A DNA stretch of 64,000 nucleotides from Symsagittifera roscoffensis (GCF_963678635.1 NW_026971273.1:1-64000); one strand, 5' to 3'; numbered from the stretch's first letter, positions 34,536 through 44,839 are shown. The notes: a model not told the origin generated them from the letters alone. Numbers and translations: made by a program.

Positions 34536-34970
34536 TTACATTGTTTGAGAAGAGCCTAGTGGGCTATATGAGTCTTTGAAAAGAAATTTTTGAGCGTTTA
34601 GAAAAGACCTGGATACTTTTTGCAGTATTCCTTTCATCTCTGAATTATCGGAAACCATATTCCAAAATTTTTGCATTTCAGCATAAAAGTAGAATGAAGC
34701 ACCCTGACTAGAGGCTAAAGAATATTTAATCTGTTGAACTATCTCTTTTGGTTTAAAGAGATATGGTCCTGTAACCCTTGTAATTTGGGGGGTTAATTCA
34801 ATCCAGGACTTGTCATCATCAACATCTAAATGGAAAAGGTTTAAATGTTTGTCGGAACAGTCTTGTAGATCTGCCGACTGAAAAGTTTGTCGCGTAATTG
34901 GATAGAAAAATCGAATAGTTTCTTTATACATTATGGGAATGCGATTATAGCATTGCTCCATTAATTGCAA
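34536..34970 (-). pseudogene. M: envelope-like ectodomain fragment 2
   Basis: The 144-codon frame has few Cys (CYNR, LQDCSD) and mixed charged and aromatic residues. It abuts the membrane-anchor frame downstream and overlaps the preceding frame by about 10 bases, consistent with one ORF broken by a frameshift. No cleavage site or fusion peptide can be assigned safely. Confidence 0.45.
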
Positions 34971-35455
34971 AGGTGAATAAAATTTCGGACAATGGTAGAG
35001 CCAGCAACATTGCCATTGGTCTCTAAGAACATAGAGCGGTTCTGAGTTAAAATATAGCCAGCCAATCGTGGGCTTTCAAATGAAAGCATTAGAGTATTTA
35101 ATAATGAGGAGCGTTCTACCTCACATTGATTTTGCAGAAGGGCTAACTCGGCCGTTCTGAGCATGTAGAAGCTTTTGAAAAGGATATATTTCAATTTGGT
35201 TCCTATGTGAGCTTCGTAGTCAATTTGACTAGTTAAGAATATGAGTGACGGCAAATATTCACTTGTTGTGAGAAAAGTAGAATTTGGTTGGCCGGCATTA
35301 GTAATAGTTCTCGTTTCTGGGGTTGGTTTAACTTGGATTCCAGTATCCATATTGAAACCGTCAGTGTATGCAATAAAAAGTGAATCATATGAAGTTGGAT
35401 ACACTATTCTTGGATGACCACAAAGAGATTGTGTTTTATTCATCACCTCTAGCAT
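34961..35455 (-). pseudogene. M: envelope-like ectodomain fragment 1
   Basis: The 164-codon open frame has potential N-glycosylation sites (NKT, NST, NRS) and one CEVERSS stretch, suiting a secreted ectodomain. It lies between the signal-bearing frame and the anchor-bearing frame on the minus strand. I do not recognise a named family. Confidence 0.45.
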
Positions 35456-35681
35456 AAATTTTTGAGAATCCCTTGTTTGGGTTGAATGAATAGACGGGCT
35501 AGAAATGTCTTAAATTATATAGTATGATTCGAATCATTTTAGCCGGAAATCTGTTTAAAACAGTGAAAACGCAATTTTTGGGTTCTTCTCAAGTATAAGC
35601 AAAAGAGTCTAAGGATGTTGTTTCACATCCATTTGTAGACACTGCACAGGGCAAAGGAATGTTTTGCCAATTATTGACTGT

Positions 35682-36410
35682 TCAATCTTTGAAGTTAACA
35701 GTTAAAATTACATTTTGCAAGTAAGTTTCAAAAGTGTCCAGTTTAACCAATGAACGGCCATCACATTCATCATGATTTTCGTCGTCAACTTTGCCAGCAT
35801 GGGCATTAGTTACTGTTTTAACATTAAATTTGAAAAGAATATTTCCAATACTAACATAGTTTAGGTTAAGATAACCTCTGTCGGCAGCCGATTTACATTG
35901 ATCGGCAGATAAATGGAGATCAGTAGTGATCATAATTTCTCGAGCGTCGATACCACTCGAATAAAAAGAATCGCAGAACCAACGCATTGATTGGTGTTTT
36001 ATGCGACACATTTTCGTATTTACTTTTGTGTGATAATGTCTCTGATAAAGAGTAACATAAGCATGGGTTGCTTTAATGTTTTCTGGTTGAACTTTACAAA
36101 GTGCTACTTTATTTAGCGAAAACATTTTGTTAGAAGTCATCAGTTGACTATCAAAATGAGCAACCCGAAGAGTATTTGCAGTATTTGCATACAATTGTTC
36201 TGTCGGATCAAATGCTGAAGTTTGATTTGAAAGTATTATTAGGGTTAAAAGGACAACCAAATAAATTTTTTGCAAATTTATTTTTTGGTGGTGAATGAAA
36301 GCAAAAGGATTTATAAAATTACTCACTTTAAGCATTTCTCCGAGAGTGGTTACAACAGGATCTTGGTCCATTAATTCACCTTCCTCTAGTTCACTATTTG
36401 GATTTGTCAT
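35682..36410 (-). pseudogene. M: envelope-like N-terminal ORF with signal-type segment
   Basis: The 242-codon open frame carries a hydrophobic run (LVVLLTLIILSNQTSA, about residues 52-67) that looks like a signal peptide ending near SA. It is preceded by an unusual ~45-residue acidic extension (ELEEGELMDQD). After it come paired Cys blocks (ALCKVQ, MCRIKH, WFCDSF, DQCKSA, HDECDG) suited to a disulphide-bonded ectodomain. A GTGAGT word in the extension could be a splice donor, so the true signal may lie nearer its N-terminus. The role would be membrane attachment and entry in env-bearing LTR elements; this copy ends early. Confidence 0.6.
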
Positions 36411-36921
36411 TGTGTGGATATTTTGATTGAAAATCCGAGTTAGATTTTTTATTTTTGCTGAGGAATTCAGCAGAATTTTTTTTATTTTTTGGAGAGAGGA
36501 GGTTTAGGATGCAAGATGTGGAATTGAGCAAGAATAAAAATAACTGTATATCAGTTAGTTTTTGAAGGCTGTTTTTGCTTTTTGCAAATCTAAGCTCTGG
36601 TTGGCCGTTGTTATTCGGCGTCTCTCGTTTTAATTCGCATTTCCTTCGGCATTCGTTTTGTAAAGTTGTGGTTTTTTCCACTCTTGTTTAATGTCGTGGT
36701 TTTCCATTTAGTTTTGATTTTTTGAGATGTAGCAGCGAAAAGATTTTATTCGTTTATGCTGTTGTTAATTTTTAACAACTGCATTGCCCTTCCCTATTGG
36801 AGGAGGAAAAAATGAAAAAACAAAATCTCATTCATAAAAGAGGACTAAAAGCAACATCATTTATTTGCTTTCTGTTTACACTTTACTATCGTACTATTTT
36901 AAAAATTTTTCTTCGTTAAAA
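36411..36921. other. AT-rich interval before the + strand gene
   Basis: No credible gene was seen. The 95-codon minus frame at 36394-36681 is Asn/Lys/Ser-rich low-complexity and has no support. Near 36780-36815 there is a CCCTTCCCTATTGGAGGAGG patch resembling the region at 32660-32810. Confidence 0.35.
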
Positions 36922-37432
36922 ATGAATTACATTGAGCCCGAAGACAGTCTGGTGGATTTCCTAGAGAAAATTTTGAATTTACGGGATGAGTTGAACTTCA
37001 AATACGAAGCCTTGCTGGAGGACAGGGCAGTTGAGAGGAGGGTGGGAATATATGATGGGCTAGTGGAAAAAAAGGAGTAAATTTGACGCCAATGGATTTT
37101 ATGCTTTTTATGGATCGGAGCTTTATCTGGAAGTATCCGGTACTAAATGCCGGAGAGTTAATCGAGTTAGGTTCAATTCAGAGCAAATACCTTGCCAAGA
37201 AAGTGTGGAGCCCATGGATGGGAGACGATGTCGTCTCAAAGGAAACAATGGACTTTTTGTCCTTAATCTTTGGCGAGGATGTAAGTTTCTTTTACTATAC
37301 ACCCGATTTTAAAAATAAAAAAATAATTTTTTTTAAGTGGCATGGCAACATAAAGAGAATATAAATTTGTTTTAGTTTCAAGAAGATTTCTTCAAAAGAC
37401 CAGAAACAAAAGAAGATTTCAGGGAAAAATAG
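36922..37432 (+). pseudogene. Unknown + strand gene with a predicted intron, inside M
   Basis: From ATG at 36922 the frame reads MNYIEPEDSLVDFLEKILNL and on to a stop at 37078. A single-base slip in the A7 run at 37067-37073 would join it to the next frame (FMLFMDRSFIWKYPVLNAGE, then VSKETMDFLSLIFGED). That frame reaches a strong splice donor GAT|GTAAGT at 37281. An acceptor TTTGTTTTAG ends at 37375, and the following phase-0 exon reads FQEDFFKRPETKEDFREK to TAG at 37430. The product would be about 155 acidic residues with no membrane segment. The family is unrecognised. It runs against the surrounding element. Confidence 0.45.
37281..37375 (+). other. Predicted 95-bp intron
   Basis: The interval begins GTAAGT and ends TTTGTTTTAG. 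It is AT-rich, has a stop in the upstream frame after TPDFKNKK... if read through, and joins exons in phase 0. An alternative acceptor TTTTTTAAG ends at 37337. The call rests on consensus only. Confidence 0.4.
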
Positions 37433-37924
37433 AGCTGGACATTATGATAGAAGAAATTTAACAGGCTTGAGGGCGGCCTTATTCAGCGCTTTAGTTTGCA
37501 GTGAGGATCCTGAGTAGGATCGCTGAAAATTCTCTTGAAAATATGGCGGCGCTTAAATTGATCAAATCCTTTACGGATATCAAGTCTCACATTTAAAAAA
37601 ATTATTTTTAAATTTATTGTAATTATGTTTTATTGTTGGAGGTTTTGTGGTTTTATTACAAACTGAAGATTTATAAAAAAGAAAAGAAAAGGCCAATAAA
37701 AAAAATTAGGAAAATATTGAGTTTGGCCAAATAAATAGTTAGTGTTTATTATTTTTTTTTAAATTTGCCAACTAAATTAGATGGATTTGTAGTTCCATAA
37801 AAGTTTGTAGGGCGGTTTGTCAGTTAAGGTCTTTTAGATTCGGAAATGGATCCAAGTGCGGATCGAGTGTTCTCATATAAGCTTTCCTGAGAGCCATGAG
37901 GAATATTTTTACTATCAGTAAACT
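37433..37924. other. AT-rich interval, no gene seen
   Basis: Long A and T runs, no supported ORF on either strand and no clear repeat. It may be the 3' flank of the + strand gene or the end of an inserted segment. Confidence 0.4.
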
Positions 37925-38209
37925 TTATGATGATTCAGATAAATGAGGGAAATCAGGATGACGGGGAGTATTATATTGTGTTGTTATATTTTGGTGGCGG
38001 CGGCCAAAGTTATTTGCGAGACTAGTATTAGGACTTATTCTTCGGCTAGGTCGGCGGCGGTGGCCATAACTACTAGATTGACTAGTAGAAGGATTAGGGG
38101 TTTTATCAACAGGATAGGGAGTTGAACTTCGAATAGGTCTAAGATTCTGGTAAATCGCAGTCGCATCGAACAAAGTTCTTAGTTGCATGGTTTCTCTGCC
38201 TGAATCCAA
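37925..38209 (-). pseudogene. M: integrase tail, Arg/Ser-rich
   Basis: The 94-codon frame includes YQNLRPIRSSTPYPVDKTPN and YGHRRRPSRRISPN. Basic Ser/Pro-rich tails follow Gypsy integrases. It is in the right place, after the GPY region on the minus strand, and has no other visible motif. Confidence 0.45.
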
Positions 38210-38522
38210 TGATTGTTCATGTAAAATGTTTGCTCTTGATCCTCATTTGTAGGGCTATGATCAGTCATTTGCTGATAACCATTGTTGACTACCGACCAAA
38301 ACTAGTATTGTAGATTTTCAACTTGTTTAGATTCATTGAAAGAGTTGGTTTGTTGATTTGTTATATGATCATAAAAATCATTTGAAAATAAATCACTAGA
38401 GTACTCTTGTAGTAGTTTGGGCATTTTTTGTTCCTTAGGAAAGTTTTCAATTATATGATTTCGGTGGACAATCTTTTTTTTGTTAGTGAAATCTTTTTGA
38501 ATTCCGTACGTAACTTCCGTGA

Positions 38523-38714
38523 TTATTCAATTACGGTATAAGGTCCAGATCTTAAATTCAAAAGCTTTTGAGATTTCAATAGTGGTTTGGATCTGATTTC
38601 TAGTAACTCTTTTGTGCCTTCTTTTATAGGCCGTCCTAATTTAAATTGATTTCGGAACATGTGGTCCTTATTAGTGATGCGGCGCCAATGGGTATGGGTA
38701 TAACTATAAATCAA
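38523..38714 (-). pseudogene. M: integrase GPY/F region
   Basis: The 63-codon frame ends KSQKLLNLRSGPYTVIE. GPY followed by two residues and E, after a run of basic and hydrophobic residues, is the GPY/F module at the C-terminus of Gypsy integrases. The preceding FKLGRPIKEGTKELLEIRSK fits the module's first strands. The stop after VIE interrupts pol. Confidence 0.65.
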
Positions 38715-38779
38715 TTTAAAACCGTTTTCCCATTTCAGTATTTCGGCGGAATATTGATTTTCTAGAAATCTATCTATGT

Positions 38780-39341
38780 TTCATTGTTTGACTTATGCTC
38801 GTTATGAGCATGGTTTTCGATACCAGCGCAAAAATCAGAGGTACATCTTTTGTTTTTGTCGCGCTAGAGGCCTCATTTAAGGCTAAGGGGAACCTGAGGT
38901 TTTATGCCAAAGACAATCTCATATGGAGTGTAACCTTTACTTGAAGTAATAGCGGTGTGATGTGCAAAAGCAAGCTTATTTGTTAATTCAGACCAGTTTG
39001 AGCCTCACGTACTCAAAAAATGTCGAAAGTACTGGGTTAAATGTTTATTCTGGACATCGACTTTTCCGTTAGTCCATGGCGAGTAGGTAGTTCTTGGTCT
39101 CAGTGTTATTCCCAACTCAGAGGACCAATGAGCAAATTCATTACTCATGAATTAATTATTGTGGAATACCAAATGTTGTGATGTGTTTCTCTGAGAGCTT
39201 AATGGTTTCCTTAGAGTCTGCATGGGTACATGGATATACTTGAAGATATCTAGAGAAGGCATCTATCACAACTAAGCAAAAGTTTTTGCCGTGACTTGTT
39301 GGTCTGAGCGGACCTTTATAATCAATGTGGATCGTTTTCAT
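38780..39341 (-). pseudogene. M: integrase catalytic core
   Basis: It starts TIHIDYKGPLRPTSHGKNFC with VVIDAFSRYLQVYP (first Asp block) and reads into FGIPQ. After stops the same strand continues RTTYSPWTNGKVDVQNKHL, where the catalytic Glu of the usual GxVExxN motif is Asp. NWSELTNKLAFAHHTAITSS and GYTPYEIVFGIKPQVPLAL close the fold. The Glu-to-Asp change and stops near 39150 and 39000 argue for inactivity. Confidence 0.8.
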
Positions 39342-39362
39342 TGGGATTGTTTCTAATTGTCC

Positions 39363-39547
39363 CCATTGTTGTAAGCTTTATTCAGGTCTTTTTGTGTAGG
39401 CTTATTTTTCTGACATTCTAGGCAATCATGAAGAAGCATGTTGACCCATTTGTAGAGTCCGGGCCAATAGAAATATCTTTTGATTATTTCCAAAGTTTCT
39501 GTTTCACCGTGATGACCGCTAAGAGGATGCTTATGAGCTAACTCAAA
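39363..39547 (-). pseudogene. M: integrase N-terminal zinc domain
   Basis: A short frame reads FELAHKHPLSGHHGETETLE, then YFYWPGLYKWVNMLLHDCLECQKNKP. The His residues and the C-x2-C pair form the HHCC zinc-binding domain, and YWPGL is the standard spacer motif. It lies just upstream (minus sense) of the core. Confidence 0.8.
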
Positions 39548-40310
39548 GCTATATTAGGCAGTTTGAATTAATATTCATTGAAGACCAACATAATCTTCTA
39601 TGTATTAAAGAAAATAATGATGACTATACTAAGAGTCCAAAAATTTGCTTACCCAGCTCCCTAGTGCTAAACTAGCTTTTAATCCTTTTTCTTCACGATA
39701 AGGATTTTTTTTTTCTGGCTTTTCGTTTTGCTTTATGCAATTTTTGATGTCTATGATTACAGTATTGTTACACTACTCCTGCATAAATGTTTCAACGTCT
39801 AAATTTGCTTCTTTAGCAAAGTCGGTCATTTTTGCTATCAGTTCAAGAGAATCTGATTTATTCTCTTCAGGTTGATGACTTAGAGGTTCAATTAACTTCA
39901 AATATCTTGTTTTGGTTGCAAATTCAGTTTTTGTTTTAACCAGATCGTTGCGAAGGTTGTTCTCGACATTGCCTTCATATAATTCAAGCCATTCTGAATT
40001 TTCCAAAGGATCATCAAGTCCAGATACATCATCTGGAATTTCTTCATAAATGTTTTCATCGTTTATATCTGGTATAGATAGTCGTTTGATTTGGTTGATT
40101 TGTTTGCCAAATCAGAAAAAAATCTTTTATATTTTGAATCGCAGTACAAGATTCCTCAAAAAGTTTTGGAGCATCTTCAATGCTGAAGTCTCCTCTGTCA
40201 CTTATGTTGATTAATTTCTTTTTCCCGCCTTGCACTTGAGCAATGACTGGATAGCAATCGTTTTGAAAAATGTTATTATCATCTCTGTGGAGTACTGAAT
40301 AACATATTTG
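39548..40310 (-). pseudogene. M: RNase H-integrase spacer
   Basis: One acidic open frame (39773-40006: MENSEWLELYEGNVENNLRN, then PLSHQPEENKSDSLELIAKM) lies in otherwise stop-ridden sequence. It shows no enzyme motif. It corresponds to the hydrophilic spacer that Gypsy pols carry before the HHCC domain. Confidence 0.4.
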
Positions 40311-40940
40311 TTATCCATTGTCTAGGATGAACTTTATATCAATCGGAACAGTTTGATGTTCGACTTGATTTTTTTTGAAATCATCGATGGGTACATTTCG
40401 GCTCAATAGGACAGGAAAGGCTAGGTTTGACCCCGGGGTATAGATTATTTTCAAATTAATGAATTTTGTCAATACTTGGTATTTGAAAAACCTATGCGAA
40501 AGCTGTCTTTTCGTGGACAATAAGAAGATAATAGATCTGTGATCACAAAAAAGGTATAGAGGATAGGGTGAACCTAAAATGTAGATTTCATAGGTTTGCA
40601 GAGCAGATATTATTCCACATATTTCACAATGTTGAGTAGAGATTTTCTGCTCGGCCTTATCAAAGACTCTAGAATTGGCAGAAACAATTCTTTTCCCTTC
40701 AGGAAGGTCTTGGATGAGTATGCACCCGGTTCCTACATTTGAGGAGTCGGCGTGAATGTGGAATGGATAGTTTACATTATGTATAGCATTTGAAATACCA
40801 TGGCAGAATTTGTCTTTCGGTTTTTGAAAAACCTCTTCATGGCATGGTAGCCATCGAAACTTATCGTTACTGTTTGCCAGTTCATATAGACACTTTGCGT
40901 CTACGTGAAAAGGGATGATGTATGTGCTGTAGAATCCCAT
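40311..40940 (-). pseudogene. M: RNase H
   Basis: The 209-codon frame begins MGFYSTYIIPFHVDAKCLYELA (RT thumb/connection). It continues FHIHADSSNVGTGCILIQDL (first Asp block), QHCEICGIISALQTYEIYIL (Glu block), FCDHRSIIFLL (Asp block) and IIYTPGSNLAFPVLLSRN (end motif, with the usual Asp replaced by Pro: FPVLLSR instead of xADxLSR). The layout is that of errantivirus-like RNase H. Confidence 0.8.
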
Positions 40941-41056
40941 GACACCTAATACTCCTAGAACTTGTTTTTGATTCAGGGGATTTCAATTTTTTTATATCAT
41001 CAATTCTTGAAGTGATTGGGGAAAGATCATCTTTAGTGACAACATGGCCTAGAAAT

Positions 41057-41841
41057 TTAACTTTTCTTAGAAAGAAAAAAATTATCAGGGGCAGCTTTTA
41101 AGTTAGTTTTCCGTAAAAGAGGTTGATATTCTCGAATTGTGTCAAAAATTTCATTTTTATTTTGACTCTGTAACAGAGTGTCGTCTATGTAAGTAATTGC
41201 TTTTTTTTTCTTTAATGAGGGTCCGAATGCATTTCTCATTAGTTTACTGAAGAAATTTGGAAGTGGCTTCAAGCCATAGAAACCAACTTGGTAGGTATAT
41301 TGTCTATCACCTACAATGAAGCTTGTTAACTTCTAGGCCTCATCTTTTAGAGGTACTTGATGGTAGGCGCAAGAGAGATCACTACTTGTGAAGTATGGTC
41401 CGTTTATTCTCGTCATGAGAACTTGTAGTGGTTCTAATGGCCAACTACAATTGCTAGTATCTGTGATTGAGTTTAGATACCTAGCAACCAAGACCTACCT
41501 AACGTAGTCTTTCTTTGGAAGAATGATGACTGGGTTTACGAACCATGAGCTCATATCATCTTTTTCATTCAGTTCTCTGACTATGCCTGCTCGGATTAGT
41601 TCATTCATCAATTTGTCCAATTTATCTCTTAGATGGACTGGGATTTTACAAGGTCGTTGCTTTTTGAACATGGTATATGGAATTTATGCTTCGCTTTTCC
41701 AATATCATATTTGTGATGAGAAAAAACATCCTGATCCTCTATCAGCATCTGAATTAGATCTGCAAACTCATCATCCGATATATCACTTTGTGTGAAATCG
41801 AAGTCAGATAAGAATTTAATAGTAGTTTCGATTTTTTCCAA
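41057..41841 (-). pseudogene. M: reverse transcriptase
   Basis: The N-terminal approach region reads IQMLIEDQDVFSHHKYDIGK (41629-41841), the DVFS-type entry motif of Gypsy RT. The middle is broken by stops but still shows PVIILPKKDYV and SSDLSCAYHQVPL (palm motif A). The C-terminal frame holds GLKPLPNFFSKLM and AITYIDDTLLQSQ with the YIDD catalytic pair. Motif order is complete but spread over frames. Confidence 0.85.
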
Positions 41842-42119
41842 AGTCTTTGTTTCGGTATTTTTTAAATTGTTCTTTCAGGGGAGGCTTGCAAAGGTTCTTT
41901 GCATCATTAGAAAAATCCGTTGCTATTTCATTTTTGTTTTTGCATACTTTGACTACACCTGAACCAATTTGTTCAAATGTCTCTGATACATTTTCTGTAT
42001 CAAATACTTCAAGGGCAGGCATTTCCTTGATTTCTTGTCCTGAAGCATACCCAAATATAGTAATTCCACAAATATAGAATGTTGGAAAACATCGACAACG
42101 ATTTTGGAAACTTCTTCCC
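41842..42119 (-). pseudogene. M: linker between macro domain and RT
   Basis: The frame reads PTFYICGITIFGYASGQEIKEMPALEVFDTEN, then KNLCKPPLKEQFKKYRNKDF. An ITIFGYA...EM motif resembles the end of a viral protein strand or a retained protease fragment but has no DTG/DSG. It sits directly after the macro domain and before RT on the minus strand. Confidence 0.4.
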
Positions 42120-42490
42120 AATTCATTTTATCTAAGCCAAAAACAATTTTGGGCATAGCGATAGATCGAATGTTATTTGCTATAGCATGATCTTTCATTC
42201 CGGACAAGGTGTTGAATATAGCGTCGTAAGTGGGTTTCTGAAAGTACCTCTGTTTGGTAATGAGGTTATATATGATTTGTTCAGATTTTGGATCAGTGAA
42301 GGTTAGAATATCGTTAATGTTAGCAAGTATTGAGTTACAAAAGTGTCGTAACTCACGATACCTTTTACAAATTGATTCAGCAAACCCTTTTTTCATTGCC
42401 CTATCTGCAGAAATTGTATGGGCAATGGGCATATTCGATTCGAATATAGACTTTTTTTGAAGTCTACATATTGTAGACAGGGGCCGGATA
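42120..42490 (-). pseudogene. M: TARG1/OARD1-like macro domain
   Basis: Read on the minus strand, the first strand LQYVDFKKS lies at about 42455-42481. A slip in the T7 run at 42452-42458 then moves the frame to 41953-42432. That frame shows PIAHTISADRAMKKGFAES (the AHxIS.D...G.A loop), IIYNLITKQRYFQKPTY (LITK and KPTY words typical of this subfamily), TLSGMKDHAIANNIRSIAMP, then FGLDKMNWEEVSKIVVDVF. In OARD1/TARG1 the Asp of GLD is catalytic; here it is residue 101 and retained. The Gly-rich loop reads KKGFA, which is weakened. Family role: removal of ADP-ribose from protein Glu/Asp and O-acetyl-ADP-ribose hydrolysis. Confidence 0.8.
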
Positions 42491-43043
42491 ATTGGTTGTT
42501 GCTTTCCTGTGTAGTATTGGCAACAGTGATCAGCATGAAACAGCTATCAAGTTCCGAACTTTCGTTTAAAATTCTTGTTGTGAACTCATCACAATCGTGG
42601 ATAGCAAATATTGTATCTGCATAACCTTGAATATCAGTTACTGCATAACCTAGTACACACTTGATTAGTGTGACAGGATGATCTTTCTGATTCTCAATTG
42701 GGATAGGTAGGCTCTGCTCAATTTGGGTACAAACTGTATGTATGAAAACCAATTCGGTTTTGGTTGTATTTTTATGAGGCAAGAGTGTAGTTCCTTTTTC
42801 GAAGTATAAAATTGGATCAGCCGAGTGTTTGTTAAGTATGTAGTGCGTCTGGAAAGAATAGGGGCTCTTTCAAGTTAATTGAGACAATTTTTGAAACATA
42901 AGGATATTCTTTATTGTTGTTCATTAACCCGTAGGATATTACACTTTCTTTTTGATTTTAGCTCAACTGCGGGGATATCAAAGTAGCGCGCTTTTAAGAA
43001 GAGATGACAAATGTCTACTCCTAATAGATTAGCAGTCTTTTCT
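42491..43043 (-). pseudogene. M: gag-macro intervening region
   Basis: The 42393-42782 frame reads PHKNTTKTELVFIHTVCTQI, then HDCDEFTTRILNESSELDSC and ITVANTTQES before the macro strand. Upstream, a short frame has ANLLGVDICHLFLKARYFDIPAVEL. A retropepsin is expected between gag and RT, but I find no DTG or DSG, so protease is either lost or very diverged here. Confidence 0.4.
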
Positions 43044-43771
43044 TCAGTTATTTTCGCAGTCTTTTCGCAACTTATTTACTTCGTCCTGAACTTGCTTTTT
43101 TGAACATCTAGATATAGAATGTCCATTCATTCTGCAGTATTCGCAAAATCGTGTACTATTAGGTCTTAGCTTGATGTCAGGGTGACGTCGTTGAAATGAA
43201 GTATGGTCATTGATTGCACTAACTTCTTGATTCTTGATCAATTTGTTTAGTTCTTTAATTTTAGTTTCTAATAAAGTCATTTTATCCAATGTTGACTTAT
43301 TAGCAGGATCAGTAGCAACAATGATTGTTAGATTCTTAGTGATTACATGATTTGTGAATTGATCCCAATTCGAGATTGGATGCTCTATCATGTTTTCATG
43401 AGCTTTTTGTTTAAGGGCTAGAGGTCTTAGTCCCTTAAATGAGAAATCAATATACTTTTGACTCCTTTGTCTGGTCTGTATATTCCTTTCAGCATTTTGA
43501 GCGGCTTCATCAGCGTGGACTGTTACATCAATACTTTCGGGCCATCCTCTATCTACAGAAGATTTGATTCTGTGGAAGTAATTTTTTTTAATTCGCCATT
43601 TTGGCGAGCTGCATTTTCACCGTCAATTCTAAGTTTGAATTGATCTCGTCTGTCAGTGATTCTGTTTAGGAAGAGATCTTTTAGTTGTGCCCGTGTGTGC
43701 CAATCTACCAAATTGGCACAGCGCAACCTTCCGGCGAAGCACGAATCAGCGAGTAAAGGCCTTAACAACAA
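43044..43771 (-). pseudogene. M: gag with zinc knuckle
   Basis: The N-terminal frame (43553-43771) includes LVDWHTRAQLKDLFLNRITDRRDQFKLRIDGE. The same strand then reads FKGLRPLALKQKAHENMIEHPISNWDQFTNHVI, a typical end of the gag capsid. The 43044-43391 frame has a leucine-rich helix (LLETKIKELNKLIKNQEV) and the knuckle CEYCRMNGHSISRC, a perfect C-x2-C-x4-H-x4-C. The role is genome RNA packaging. A frame change near 43550 breaks it. Confidence 0.75.
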
Positions 43772-44160
43772 AAACGTTCTTGAAAGGAGTGTCGAATTAT
43801 TCTGGAAGTTTCAATTTTTCAAAATTTTGATTAACGAGCGAGTATTTCTGAGAAATACGAAAAACGGCCATTTTGCTGAGAAAAAGCTGAGAAAAACAGA
43901 ACAACACCAAATAGAGTAGAAAACAGTCGCACGAGAACATAGAGAAACGAAGCCTCTTATCGTGACGATCATGCACGATCAGACCCTTAGCGGAAGAAGA
44001 TAGTGGGAAAGGAGGCTCCGGTGGTGGAGAGCAGTACCATCCCTTGCCACGAATTGAGAGTAATAACGACGTTATTACAAGGAGAACACGGAAGCGGAGG
44101 CTTGGTCCCCCAGAGACTGATATATGTTGAAAGACTATAGTAAACTAACTTTAGCTACTC
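43772..44160. other. M 5' flank or leader, no gene seen
   Basis: Purine-rich sequence with a 19-bp palindrome at 44060-44078. It lies upstream of gag on the minus strand and may include the M leader or 5' LTR end. I could not identify LTR termini or a convincing primer-binding site. Confidence 0.35.
44060..44078. repeat. 19-bp palindrome
   Basis: GTAATAACG and CGTTATTAC flank a central A, a perfect dyad. Confidence 0.6.
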
Positions 44161-44167
44161 TGATGCC

Positions 44168-44532
44168 ATAGAACTTTGAATTGACACCGGTGTTTTTTGA
44201 TATTTTAGATTATGTGTAGCTAGGAAGAGGAAAGGGTCAATCCATCTCCAATGGATGTGTTCGAGCCGTGTGTTTAACAGCAATCACGTAGTCTGAGGAT
44301 CCGAGACTCAGCTATGTGGTTGTATTCGCATGTAAACGAAAGCTGATCAAAAGTCGTTTGACTGATGGCCTAAAAATAGTAACTTTTTTTAGCCCTAAAC
44401 AGACCAGAAAAACAACTGGCAAGTACGAAAGGGTGAAAAACGAGTAGAAATAAGGTAACTGACGCCTGCCAGTCATTAATAGGTACTTTTTCTACGCTCC
44501 ATGGCTGTGTAGTAATTGGGCGAATGTTACAT
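44168..44532. repeat. Dispersed 0.36-kb repeat R, copy 1
   Basis: The block runs from CTTTGAATTGACACCGG through CAATCCATCTCCAATGG, GACTCAGCTATGTGGTTGTA and GACGCCTGCCAGTC to TTGGGCGAATGTTACA. A second copy lies at 58036-58436. Reading TGAATTG to GTTACA gives TG...CA ends, so it may be an LTR. A TGGCGCTCCTTGG word follows 12 bases later, a weak candidate primer-binding site. Confidence 0.75.
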
Positions 44533-44660
44533 AGACGTTTTTATGGCGCTCCTTGGTGGGCCTGTTAAAAGCATGAGACCATCTTGATCAGCAAACGTTT
44601 CAGCGACGAACCCTCCGCTCCGGGCGTATGCCCGAGTTAGAGGCCTTTATGACCTTTATT

Positions 44661-44696
44661 GTACTAGGGGGAAGGTGTGTATTCTCCGCCTAGTAC
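44661..44696. repeat. Hairpin, 12-bp arms
   Basis: GTACTAGGGGGA and TCCGCCTAGTAC pair at 11 of 12 positions around a 12-base loop. It lies between repeat R and the start of the E3 leader. It could be an RNA structure or a remnant of a palindromic insertion. Confidence 0.5.
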
Positions 44697-44839
44697 TGTT
44701 TAGCTTTTTAACTTAGTTATCACTGAAAATTCCGGGTGCCGGAGGGTTAGGTGGGAAGTCATGAGCCCGCTTGACCGAAGGTCTCGGGACCAAAAACAAT
44801 TAAAGAGAAAGCGTAAAACCAAACAAAAATAGTATATAA

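Larger units (their letters stand above)
33600..43800 (-). mobile_element. M: errantivirus-like LTR element, minus strand
   Basis: Read on the minus strand the order is gag with a C-x2-C-x4-H-x4-C knuckle, a macro domain, RT, RNase H, integrase, then (after an interruption) ORFs with an N-terminal hydrophobic segment and a later transmembrane segment that fit an envelope. That order matches Gypsy/errantivirus elements, with the addition of the macro domain. Base composition is much more AT-rich than E3. Nearly every ORF has frameshifts or stops. LTRs could not be identified. Confidence 0.75.

Noticed and set aside
36394-36681. 95-codon minus-strand ORF before env
   Set aside because: Asn/Lys/Ser low-complexity, overlaps the env N-terminus and has no motif.
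42491-43043. Retropepsin of element M
   Set aside because: Expected by position, but no DTG/DSG motif is visible in any minus frame.
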